Both the position numbers and the translations under genes were made by a program. The notes under the pieces are model-generated. The model ran no database searches. It had not been told where the DNA came from and saw only the letters and a program-made list of their open reading frames with translations. Below are positions 54,508 through 64,000 of a stretch of 64,000 bases of DNA, piece after piece (positions within the stretch are counted from its first letter, which is position 1; every line of letters begins with the position of its first letter). The stretch lies in assembly GCA_965644295.1 (NCBI GenBank), contig CBFFRP010000416.1:30060-94059 (forward strand). Reading direction: 5' to 3'. The stretch is from Paraphysomonas bandaiensis (Eukaryota; Chrysophyceae).

Positions 54508-54514
54508 CTACCAT
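54269..54514 (-). CDS. Possible small basic protein overlapping the lipase stop
   Basis: 81 codons. The ATG at 54514 overlaps the last codons of the patatin-like gene. It has one C-x-C pair and a strongly basic C-terminus (KRMKRRRHRKYVM) like a nuclear signal. No family is recognised. It could equally be an alternative 3' exon or chance. Confidence 0.25.
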   Translation of the reverse strand: MVDSAENDKVSEEDTQLISMQCECGRKVNLSPNLTMSDTSVYKPASRNKRKVETESSYSETKADFIPMKRMKRRRHRKYVM

Positions 54515-55728
54515 GGTGATATTTCTATCACAAACGGATGTTGAAAGCTGTAGCGCTCTGGGATCTTAAACGATTATTATAACGCAAGAAATTAGGAACA
54601 CGAATAGATACAGTGGTTTGAATATACCTGATATGAGCCCATCGATGTAGCAGACCCATTGGCTCTGGCGTAACGGTAAAATCTGAGCACTCCTCAGTGC
54701 CATTAAGGTGACAGATCGAGAAAGACTGCAGCACTGTCATTTGGACTGAAAAATCAGATAATCACATATCCATCAATACACAAATGACGCAATATCTACG
54801 TATTTAATATAAAATCTGTTAAGAGCACCTGAAAACCATTGGTCCAAGAGTGTCCATAGTAAAAGGTGACACCATGGGGATATTTCTCAATACCACAGTT
54901 AGCAACTGCGCACATATGTTACAACAAACGCATTACACAACACTCTCAGAGAGACAAGTGCTTCTAAATCAATATGATGGACCATGATATTCTATTCATT
55001 GCATCTACCGTCCTATAAATTATACACTCTACATACCTTGGCGTGCTTATATTTATCAGGAAGTTTAGATGAGGATAGCCGGCCATCTCCACAAACCACA
55101 TTAACGATAAGATTGCTCGGTGGTATACCAGGTAGAGCCATTAGTCCACTGTCGTCAAACACTCCTCCATCGATATGAGGTGTGCTATCAATAATTACAG
55201 GTTGGAAGAGACCTGGAAAAGTGCAGGAAGCACGCACGGCGGTTGCCAAACAGCCCTTTGTAATCAGGTTTGTGCGCAAACGCACCAAATCAAAAGCGGT
55301 GACTCCAAGTGGAATATGACACTCCTCTATACTCTTCACTCGTAAAGTCTTTTCCAAAACATTATGAAATAGCTGTCCTTGTAGAAGACCACCAACTCCA
55401 CCCATATCCCATACATCACTACGTTTAATCGCCATCAAAGGCGCAATCATCTCTTTAGGCCGCATTCCCGATGCATAAAACCCCCCAACCTGATAACTAT
55501 AAGCCTATGTATACATATATAAGCATGAGGAGAACATACCAGTGCCCCTGCAGATGATCCAGACATATGTGTTGCACGCAGACAAGTCCCTCCATTGTCT
55601 GTTTTGCAATCAAGAGCATTGAGTACACCTGATAGAGCATAGAACCGAAAGAAACCAGGGCTCAATGCAAGAGCATAGTCTGTTGTGCTCAGAAGCTCTA
55701 GTAGAGATGTATCGACAAAGTCATTCAT
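54508..55728 (-). CDS. Patatin-like phospholipase
   Basis: Minus-strand exons 55728-55540, 55489-55037 and 54905-54829 are clear; 54682-54628 and 54564-54508 complete the frame with GT-AG junctions but are less certain. Total about 276 residues. LSPGFFRFYALSGVLNALD (22-40) is the oxyanion-loop and first-helix region; GSSAG (57-61) is the nucleophile elbow with Ser59 across the first exon end; HIDGGVFD holds the catalytic Asp170. SDVWDMGGVGGLLQGQLFHN and ATAVRASCTFPGLFQPV are strongly conserved in one bacterial/plant branch of patatins. These Ser/Asp dyad enzymes release fatty acids from phospho- or galactolipids. No signal peptide. The 5' end lies close to a long (CATA)n array. Confidence 0.85.
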
Positions 55729-55812
55729 TGCCAGTCCTGCCCTTATTACTGTAATCGTCTACGCAAGAGCACGTCAACAAGCCACAGCAAGATAGCGCAC
55801 TGTATGGACAGT

Positions 55813-56230
55813 ATACATACATACATACATACATACATACATACATACATACATACATACATACATACATACATACATACATACATACATACATACATAC
55901 ATACATACATACATACATACATACATACATACATACATACATACATACATACATACATACATACATACATACATACATACATACATACATACATACATAC
56001 ATACATACATACATACATACATACATACATACATACATACATACATACATACATACATACATACATACATACATACATACATACATACATACATACATAC
56101 ATACATACATACATACATACATACATACATACATACATACGTACATACATACATACATACATACATACATACATACATACGTACCTACCTACAAACCTAC
56201 CTACCTACCTACATACATACATACATACAT
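55813..56230. repeat. (CATA)n microsatellite, about 420 bp
   Basis: About ninety uninterrupted ACAT/CATA units from about 55813, broken only by single changes (CGTA at about 56140 and 56180) and a short CTAC-rich stretch at 56183-56214. It is translated in all frames as a repeat peptide, which is an artefact. Confidence 0.98.
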
Positions 56231-56825
56231 ATGTACAGTCATACTTGGAATACATTGAGTGTATTTTGGGGTATCGTGATTGCAATATTTTTTATTTTGG
56301 GTTATCTCTGGAGTATATATACAGCAGTGGATTCTCGTAGTGACAAATTAATCAAACTGAGATTTTTAAATCTAGAAATCCAAAATTTCTCGTGTCAAAA
56401 AAAAGGCTGTAGGCCTTCACTCACTTTGTCATATATTTCTATTCATTCATTTCTCTGATTTCATACATTCATACATTTTAGTTGCAAAACTCTAACATTT
56501 ATAGTACATCTGACTATTATTTCGAGGTATCATACTCAATATCTTACCGTTTTGTATTAAAAAACACCTAATTTTATATCTTTCCCTCAAAATCTACAAT
56601 TTTTGAATTAATATACAGAGGTATATACTCTGCTTTGTACAGCAGTTCAGCAGTATATAGAAATCTCTGTAGAGTATACATATACATGATTATATATGTA
56701 TATTCTAGATTACATATAGACATATAGACTATACTGTCAGACCATCTCCATTAATAGAAACTAAGAGACTCTCATTCACTGACTCTCATCTTTCCCCCTC
56801 ATGTTCAGTTGACATACCCTCAACT
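56231..56825. other. Upstream region of the TPR gene
   Basis: No gene. TACAGCAGTGG at about 56321 and TACAGCAGTTCAGCAG at about 56638 resemble the boxes before other genes in this window. Confidence 0.4.
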
Positions 56826-58740
56826 ATGGATGATCATATTGAAGAATTAAAGCATAGAGGTAATGAGCATTATCAGAGTAAGAGATATGAGGATGCTGTG
56901 TCTTGTTATACACATGTAAGTCAATGAGTTATATGATGATTATCATATGAACATATACCTCTATAGGCTCTGGATATGAACCCGAATCATGTTCTGTGTT
57001 TGGGCAATAGGAGTGCCTGTTATTTGGCTATGAAACAGTATGACAAGGCTGTACATGATGCCAAACAAGCCTTACAACTAGATCACAATTATATTAAAGG
57101 ATACTTTCGTTTAGCAACATCACTTAAACTGAAGAAATGTTATACAGAGGCTGTGAAGGTGTCGTCTCGTGGACTGGCTATTGATCCAGACAATGCAGCC
57201 TTGAAAAAACTTCATGCATCGTGTTTACAAGAACAACAAAACGAGAAAGTTTCTAAGAAAATGTTTCGCAATTTATACAGCGACCAGCCTGCTGTTTCTT
57301 CAATAGGTCATGACGATGTAGCAGCCAATGGAGAACCCTCAGGACAGAACGAAAAAGCTTATACTGATTTGGAAAAACGAATACATTCTTGCCTTAGCAG
57401 TTTGTTGACACGTCTAAAGAATGGCGAATTCGGTCCGAATGATGCGTCCGTGCATATGCTTCAGGGAACGTTCAAAAAGCTCGTAGAAAAGGATACGTTC
57501 ACGGATATTTTGTTTCCTGGTGTGCCTGCGGACGTCCTCAAGGACTTGCCGAAGTCCCTTCCAGAAGTTTTTCAGTGGGAATATATGCCACATCTAATGG
57601 CAGGTGCGCTGGACAAAATGACACGGTCCGCCGCGCGAATTCTTGAAGGTGTCAGAAGCCGTGGGGCTGCAAGGGGTGACACAATGGACGCAGCTACAGA
57701 ATCTGTTTTAGTTCCGCAGATTGCACAAGAGACCTTCGCCCGTGAGCTGGTGGAGATGGTACGAAACATCAGCAAGCGCGCAAGTAGTGTAAACGCACGT
57801 TTGAACCTTCGCCTTGCTTCACCAGATGCTGAGGAAGGGTCTATGGACCAGCTGGATGATTCAACTTTATCTGAGCTGGTTGGAGGAGAGGGATTGGCGG
57901 TGCAGGATGCGTTTATGGGAGCAGAATGGGCAGAAGTTGTGTTGTCCGATATCGTAAGATACGCTTCGGAGGAGAGTATGACAGAAATGACATTTACTAC
58001 CCGAATGGCGCCACTGTCGACAGATAAGTCAGCTGTATCTAGCGAGGTTGCTGGAGACAGAGCGAGAATAGCTTGGGTAGAAGGCCGTGACATTGAGACA
58101 GCTTACCCCGCTCTGGCAGAAGCCATACATAACTTGCATGCACTCACATATGAGATAAACGGTAAAAAGTACCATATGTATGATTATAATGTACTTTGAA
58201 TTATACATGTTCGAAATCTACGTTCTCAATTAGTATGGCCACGAAAGTAATTTCTTGTAATTTCTTAGCGAAGTCTGAGTCTTGCATGAAGCTCCTGGAG
58301 CCGTCCAGAGGATTCACTATGCTGTCACACATCCCTGTTGGAGGAATTCAACCAGCGCGCTATGACAACAGCACTGGTGAAAACGATTCTGGCATACGGT
58401 ACTGTACTCTAGCGATATCTCACCATTGTTTTATAACCATTACTGTGGAACAGACTTAGCTGCGTCTATAATATTGTCCCAGATGATACTGATGCAAGCG
58501 ATGAGCCGGTAGCGGTGTCGAAGTACGTTATGTCTACGAGCACTGCTGTAGAGAGGTCGATAGATATTGTTAACGACAGGTATTTTTTGTCATATATGGA
58601 GTGTTGCCAATAAAAAGCTTTTCTGTAGGTTATTGCTGTTTAAGTCCCTCGAAGTTAAGAACTCAAGGACTGCAGCTACAAGAGAGTATTATCAGTTATG
58701 TTTTTACATTCACGCCAATGTATGGTCCGATAGTAGTTAG
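56826..58740 (+). CDS. TPR protein fused to a prolyl-4-hydroxylase (PHD/EGLN)-like domain
   Basis: Five exons: 56826-56915, 56967-58161, 58269-58398, 58460-58579 and 58629-58740; phases agree at every GT-AG junction and give 548 residues. Residues about 5-110 form three TPRs (RGNEHYQSKRYEDAVSCY; LGNRSACYLAMKQYDKAVHDA; YFRLATSLKLKKCYTEAV). From about 385 the sequence follows the double-stranded beta-helix of PHD/EGLN-type 2-oxoglutarate oxygenases: RIAWVEGRD, LHALTYEINAKS, MLSHIPVGG, a DNS.GEND block, RLLLFKSLEVK and a final FYIHA. The iron-ligand pair H-x-D appears as Arg459-Tyr-Asp461 and the distal His of HEV as Leu519, while the 2-oxoglutarate Arg (530) is kept. Hydroxylase activity is therefore doubtful; it may be a binding protein. 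It lies divergent from the lipase gene across the CATA array. Confidence 0.82.
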
Positions 58741-59562
58741 AATGTATTGATGCCGAATGTGGACGAGCTGTGGTATATATATTATGACTAATTATATTAG
58801 TTTTTTAGTTATGTTACGCCCAGTAGAATTCCACATATTATCTGAAGTCTATTTTTACACAACGCAACAAGTTAATAGTCACGTAACACAGATAACATTG
58901 TTGGCTTGCTCCACGGATTCATTCTTAGCATGTGGTTGTGACTGAGTGTTGCGGTTGTAACGTTCTAAATGCTAGCCAACACAGTTCTAGCTGCGCGTTA
59001 TATATTACTGTTGCATGACTAGCTATAAGCTGGGTATATGAGGAATAAGGACAATACAAGTAATCTTCACTAAAATGCACGAGACTGAGCAGAATCGAGG
59101 CAAGCATTTAAATTGGATGTCATATTTACTAGTTACTAGAACGTCTATAGTAGTCTGTATACCGTATATTATACACTATACACATTGTACATCGCACCAT
59201 TACTTTGTTTGCTATCTTGCTGAATGGATACGAAGTAGAGTTGGTATATTCTTATCATTATTCATTCCCACGACTCTAATGAAAACATATTAACTATTTT
59301 TACTATTTCGGGCAACTGCCAACATTAGACGGTTAATTTCTTTCAAAATCACTCGAATTAGCAGGTCGAGGAGAAATTTATCTAATACGTCGTTGCACAC
59401 ACACCACATGCTAATATTAGGATGCGCAACTAAACCAACACGTTCAGTTGGCATTCAGAGGGGAGTTCCGGCCGTCCGCAAGTGACAACACACCGTCGAC
59501 ACAGCCATCTTTCGCATCCAAAATGCGGAACACCTATGGGATGCAGATAAGCACAAAACAAT
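58741..59562. other. Intergenic, nothing recognised
   Basis: Spacer between convergent genes; no frame or repeat of note. Confidence 0.5.
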
Positions 59563-61763
59563 TCAATTCCGTACAACATTTACCTCAAAAAACTCATTGA
59601 GGTCGATAGAGTCACTCTGATCGAAGTCCATCAAAGTAAGCACGTGGTCGTAGTCCTTAAGCTGTTGATCAGGGGGTAATGTAGTGTTCATGAAATCACA
59701 CCCTAGCCTAAATTCTTCTCGTGATATTGTCCCATCCCCATTTTTGTCAAAGAAGTGAAACACAGCTTCCAGTTTGCTGCGCTGCCCATACATGGAGTCC
59801 ATTGATAATACACTAACATCCACGCTCTCTCCATTCGTGGTCGGGCGGTGCATACTGAAGGTGTTGAGGAAGTCGTTGTAGTCGATGAAGTTCCCGTGTA
59901 CAGCACTGGGCGCAAGACTTTGAATTGTTCCCAACCACAGTATCTTAAGCCCAGTAACACGCTGCATTATCTCCGCCCAGGTAAGCTTTGTTATCATACC
60001 AGTGTTGTCCGAATCCGCAGTTTCGTATGCTTGAATGAGCGCCTTCTTCCGGCGTATTATGAGTTCGTGAAGGGACATCTTGTTCGCATCCTTGAGGGAC
60101 TCCGAAGCGTCATTCATGTGATAGGTGTGAACAGTGTAGAATAGTTCTGATCCGGGCACAGGGGTGGAGTTGCTCATGCGATGAGTGGCGAATACCAAGT
60201 ACGCAGCATCATTCTGCCCTCCGCAGTAATTGGATGCAGAGAATATGGTACCAAGAAGGTTACGCGCAGTGCCACTGTACGGAAGATCGAAACCATGGCG
60301 AACACACTCATGGGATCGAATCACCATGCTAAGACCATTATTAGTTAGGAACCGTCTGGTTACTTCTGGACCAAATACCACCCCAGACCCACGCTGGTTC
60401 TTGGAAAGCACCTCGGTGTCACTGGGGTCCGACCAGAGGGCATCTCGCTGCAGCTGCTTGAGATACTCCTTACGGGCATCCTGGGGACTCATGCCCTCAG
60501 TACAGTCTGGGTACGGGATTGGGGGTTTGGCAGCGTAGTCACTACGGTCTATGTCATTAAGATCAGACAACTTGGTGTTGACATCGTGAAAGAGACCACC
60601 GTGGACAACAAATATTGCATCATTCACACAGGCGAAGAGGGGGATATGTCGGAACACTTCCACGAACATGCCAAACGTGAGCTCATCATACTTCTCTTTA
60701 CACTCCCGCTGAAATCCATACACACAGCATATGGCGTGATCCTCATGATTTCCGCGGTTTAGGAAAACGAAATCAGGCATGGCGGCATATAGCGCAAGGA
60801 GAACTACCACCACTTCCACACCTTGCTGCCCACGATCTACAAAATCCCCGTTAAATATGTACTTGTTGGTTGCGCTTGGCCACCCGGATTCATCCAAGAT
60901 ATGAAGCAAGTCCCCAAGCTGTCCGTGAATATCTCCCACCACAGTCAACTTCTCCCCACGCTTGACCCTTACTTCTGAGATATTCCGTCGCTGCTTTAGA
61001 GACTTGTACACCACACGCAATATCTTCTGGATGGATTTGATGCTAAGCCGGCCTTGCCTTCGATACACAGCTACAATTTTCTCCGCGACACTAGATGTGA
61101 TAGTTCCCTTTGGCAGAGCGTAGTCTTTAACGTTACCGTGTATATTTTCTCCACCTACAGAGAGTTGGATGTTGTCCAGATCGAGCACACCGTCCACGTC
61201 TGACCCCCCAACAGTGCTCGCGACGTCCTCGTCCATGTCAACACTAATTTGTTTCATCGGTTCACTCTCTTCATTTCCAGGTACCCAATCCAGTAAAGTT
61301 TGCATGAAACATGCCAGGTTCAACATATCAGCCTCATCTTGTGTGTCCAAGTCACTAAATATCTGTATTTAAGACAGTCAACTCAGTCAAACTACAAGAC
61401 AAAACAACTCACTTTCCACTCTCTCTCTGCCTGTGCTAATTTCCATGCACTTTTATTTCTTACTAGTCTTTGTATTCGTTGTACAGCAGCGAGTTGCTGT
61501 GGTGTGGGGGGTTGATTTATAGGCACCACTGAAGATATCTCCGTATCTTCTATATCAGTGGTCACTGGAGGAGGGCGAGATCGTTCATCTATCTTCCCGT
61601 TTCTATGAATATCTGTAGAGGGTTCCTCAGAGGGGTCTTCAGATGACTCATTAGAGGAGTTTGATGCCATGTGAGGCTCAACGGATTTATTATGCACATC
61701 CACAGGCTGTTTATATCGTTGCTCAGTCTCGCTACGATCAGGTTTACCACTACAGTTTCCCAT
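59563..61763 (-). CDS. PPEF/RdgC-type serine/threonine phosphatase with EF-hands
   Basis: Two exons, 61763-61413 and 61362-59563, with a 50-nt GTGAGT...CAG intron, give 716 residues. MGNCS at the N-terminus is a candidate myristoylation/palmitoylation site, followed by a disordered acidic stretch and an IQ-like helix (VQRIQRLVRNKSAWKLA, about 92-108). The phosphatase has GDIHGQ (260-265), GDFVDRG (289-295), RGNHED (320-325), WSDP, RSHE and HGG, that is, all metal ligands of the PPP family. Two canonical EF-hand loops lie near 656-667 (DKNGDGTISREE) and 696-708 (DFDQSDSIDLNE), with a weaker one near 562. IQ plus phosphatase plus EF-hands defines RdgC/PPEF, a calcium-regulated phosphatase at membranes. 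A TACTGCTGTATAC box lies 260 bases upstream. Confidence 0.95.
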
Positions 61764-62459
61764 TGATTATCTGTGGAGGTTATAGTTGCATAATATCCGC
61801 TTGTGAACACAAGCTGCTTATTGTTAGGTGGTTTAATTGTACATGTATATACAGCTATATGTGTGTGTGTTGGTGTATAGTGTCAGAGAGGGAATAGAGA
61901 GGCAGCCGAGCTGTACATCTACCTCTATACCTACCGCCCTACCCATACCATGACCTCGAGCTGTACATACCTACACAGTAGCGTACCAAGTACCAACTAT
62001 TCTACCCTACATCTACATACTGCTGTATACCCACCTACATACCTACAGTACATACTACCTGCATACTGTACATACATACGTACATACATACATACATACA
62101 TACATACATACATACATACGTACATACATACATACATACATACGTAACATACATACATACATACATACGTAACATACATACATACATACATACATACATA
62201 CATACATACATACATACATACATACATACATACATACATACATACATACATACGTACATACATACATACATACGTACATACATACATACATACATACATA
62301 CATACAGCAGTCGTATGCTTATCTTTCAGTATCTTCCGAGTGCTTCTTCGTGTTCTGGTATTGCGGTCTGTGTGTGTGTTTGTTCGTATGTATTATGGCG
62401 CTGTAGTCGTGTGTTAACTCCCGTCGTTTCTTGTGTATGAGGCTCTTCTCTCTGCAGTG
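61764..62459. other. Spacer with CATA array
   Basis: Between the divergent phosphatase and threonine aldolase genes. It holds the second CATA array and T-rich sequence; no gene. Confidence 0.5.
62075..62306. repeat. (CATA)n microsatellite, interrupted
   Basis: About 230 bases of CATA units, broken by CGTA and by two TACGTAACATAC interruptions at about 62141 and 62167, indicating an older or less homogenised array than the one at 55.8 kb. Confidence 0.97.
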
Positions 62460-63165
62460 ATGAGCATAGCAGCAATGCACTCACGTGCTAATTCACTTGC
62501 AGTTCTCTCAAAATGTTATTACCGGAATACAGTTTTGATGCGTATATCAACATGCTGGAAGAGAGCGTGCAGCTCTGTCAGATTGATTGACTTGAGAAGC
62601 GACACAGTAACTCAACCAACGCCTAAAATGCGTGAGTTGATTGCAGCTGCAGTTGTTGGAGATGACGTGTATGAGGATGACCCGACAGTTAAAGCATTAG
62701 AGAATGAGGTGGGCTCTCTGCTAAACATGGAGTCTGCTCTATATTTTCCCACTGGCACAATGTCTAACTTAGCGGCAGGTCAGTAATTGATCTTCTTATC
62801 ATTGTTAAGAATGTATAGTTGTTTAATTGATCTGATAATGGTGCATTCCTGTTAGTGTTTTCTTGGTGTGACCGCAGAGGAGCTGAAATGATTGTGGGAA
62901 ACAGAAGCCACCTTTTCATGGACGAACAGGGCGGAGCAGCTCAATATAGAGGTGTATCGTCAATGCCTCAGACATTCGGAAACGGGACTTGATGCATAAA
63001 TACTGTGGAATGCAGCATTCGTAGAGCTCATCTCCACAACTTCATCATCTACCTGAAGAATCTGGAAAATAATAATGGCTAGTTCGGAGAAAGTTTAATT
63101 ATCCTTCGTTGAACACATCGGACAGTAGCAGCTGCACTTAATATTCCGGGCTATATGGATGAATA
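62460..63165 (+). pseudogene. Broken low-specificity L-threonine aldolase
   Basis: Exon 1 (62460-62778) reads [32 protein letters not shown] and [12 protein letters not shown], the classic PLP-dependent threonine aldolase start, after a basic Ser/Cys-rich leader that could target mitochondria. Exon 2 (62856-62989) joins in phase 1 and gives EMIVGNRSHLF and EQGGAAQYRGV, then meets TGA at 62990, where the family continues. Further family-like scraps follow in shifted frames: SIRRAHLHN...LENNNG (63014-63079) and VAAALNIPG (near 63127). The PLP-lysine region is missing. The enzyme would split threonine to glycine and acetaldehyde; this copy cannot make it. It is followed directly by retroelement sequence. 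Confidence 0.8.
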
Positions 63166-63224
63166 TAAGAGGAGGTACCTGTTTGTGCCCTAACAGCTAG
63201 TGCTACGTCGTTCTTTCCATAAAG

Positions 63225-64000
63225 TGAGATGGAAAATGATCAACTAATCTATATTTCTTGATAGTTTCTCTACCAATTATGATATCAAAGGTGCTATCTA
63301 TTATCAAACATTGCAACTCAATATCAAGAGTATTGTTATACTCATCAGTTAATCTTATAGTTATTATCATATATTGCTTGCTACTACAACAAGCATTATC
63401 AAGCGCACTTTCTAAATTTTAATGTTACACTCGTTGCAATGGAATATCTATACCTAGCAACTAACATATCAGCAAGTTCTTGGTTATTGAAATTGTATTC
63501 CCAGTAGCCCCCGTGTCCAATAAGGCTTTAGCTCTTAGATTTTCCTTTACCTGTTGTGCATTGACATCAGCTTTAGGACATACAAAGACATCGAGCATAT
63601 CATTATTCGTGGCCAGCGTATGCTAAGCCTATAAACACTTAGGGCATGATAGCTTACTTGTTTTCGATCTCGGAGGACCATCAGGATTCTCCACATAAGG
63701 AGCGAGGTACTCCAACCCATAGCCGCATATTTTTGCCCTGTGTGGAATCTTTCCATGGCTTCTTTTCATGGTTAGCCCATGCACAGGTTTTGCGGGTGCA
63801 GTCACCTTTATGAAGATTACCGCATATCCAACATGCTTCCTTAGTATCAGTTGTTGCTTTAGTATTTGAGGATGAGCTGGAGGATGAAGTTTTTGTATTC
63901 TTAGTCTTGTTAGACTTAGATGTTTCTTTGGAATCCAATTTAGTTTCCATCCTCTTTACTTTTCTCACAGCTTGACTATAGTCATTGTTAAGCTCTCGCA
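63225..64000 (-). mobile_element. Decayed LTR-type retroelement: gag zinc knuckle and aspartic protease
   Basis: Reading the minus strand from the window edge: a Lys/Ser-rich gag tail, then CWICGNLHKGDCTRKTC (about 63800-63837), a variant CCHC knuckle. After frame breaks come ALLDTGATGNTIS (about 63480-63530), the catalytic D-T-G-A of retropepsins, and FDIIIGRETIKKY (about 63255-63295), the I-I-G protease segment. At least two frame changes and stops separate these parts, so the element is inactive. Reverse transcriptase and integrase are not seen. The 5' part lies beyond the window. The order gag-protease fits Ty3/gypsy or related elements. Confidence 0.78.

Noticed and set aside
54528-54740. 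70-codon minus-strand frame as the lipase's next exon
   Set aside because: It needs a phase not supplied by exon 3; the 54682-54628 and 54564-54508 exons fit phase and reach a stop.
55721-56340. Long frames encoding repeats of MYVC or HTYI
   Set aside because: Produced in several frames and on both strands by the CATA microsatellite; not genes.
58196-58459. Separate 87-codon gene after the TPR gene
   Set aside because: Intron 58162-58268 joins its content (from 58269) in phase to the TPR gene as part of the hydroxylase-like domain.

Overview
The window is nuclear DNA of a unicellular eukaryote that I cannot name. It is AT-rich, most recognisable genes carry short GT-AG introns (often 45-60 nt), and its tRNA genes end in pol III T-runs. 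(CATA)n microsatellites are present and there are no operons. The gene mix (CHASE-like hybrid histidine kinase, plant-type acetylornithine deacetylase, RdgC/PPEF phosphatase, LicD-type transferase, giant armadillo protein) suggests a free-living protist. Exon joins were made by eye from splice sites and reading phase; no search was run.

Layout. 1-6.9 kb is gene-poor: a decayed dispersed repeat, weak small genes (one with a CUE-like motif), a GH31 glucosidase remnant and a tRNA cluster (four Glu, one Arg). 6.95-7.84 kb is an intronless L-aspartate dehydrogenase. 8.7-28.5 kb (minus) is one uninterrupted 6581-codon gene for a giant armadillo-repeat protein. 28.5-36.5 kb holds a PAS/LOV-like fragment, tRNA-Ala, a THUMP-domain tRNA-modification cofactor and two unrecognised genes. 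37.8-39.5 kb is an eight-exon acetylornithine deacetylase. 40.2-46.5 kb holds an unrecognised nuclear-type protein, an inverted-repeat element, a LicD-family membrane protein and a nine-exon secreted GH18-like TIM barrel. 48.5-51.2 kb is a hybrid histidine kinase. 51.9-53.8 kb is repeat-rich, including a foldback element. 54.5-61.8 kb holds a patatin-like lipase, a TPR plus prolyl-hydroxylase-like protein and a PPEF-type phosphatase. 62.4-64 kb holds a broken threonine aldolase next to a decayed LTR-type retroelement.

The genes are mostly unrelated housekeeping, signalling and surface functions; adjacency does not imply a pathway. The points most worth following are: the TPR/prolyl-hydroxylase fusion, whose iron-binding histidines appear to be replaced; the giant intronless armadillo gene with a thrice-repeated Ala/Arg helix motif in its N-terminal tail; two inverted-repeat elements, one with tandem 62-bp units derived from its own arms; a dispersed repeat family that may retain a coding frame; and a TACAGCAG(TAC) motif that recurs upstream of several genes.
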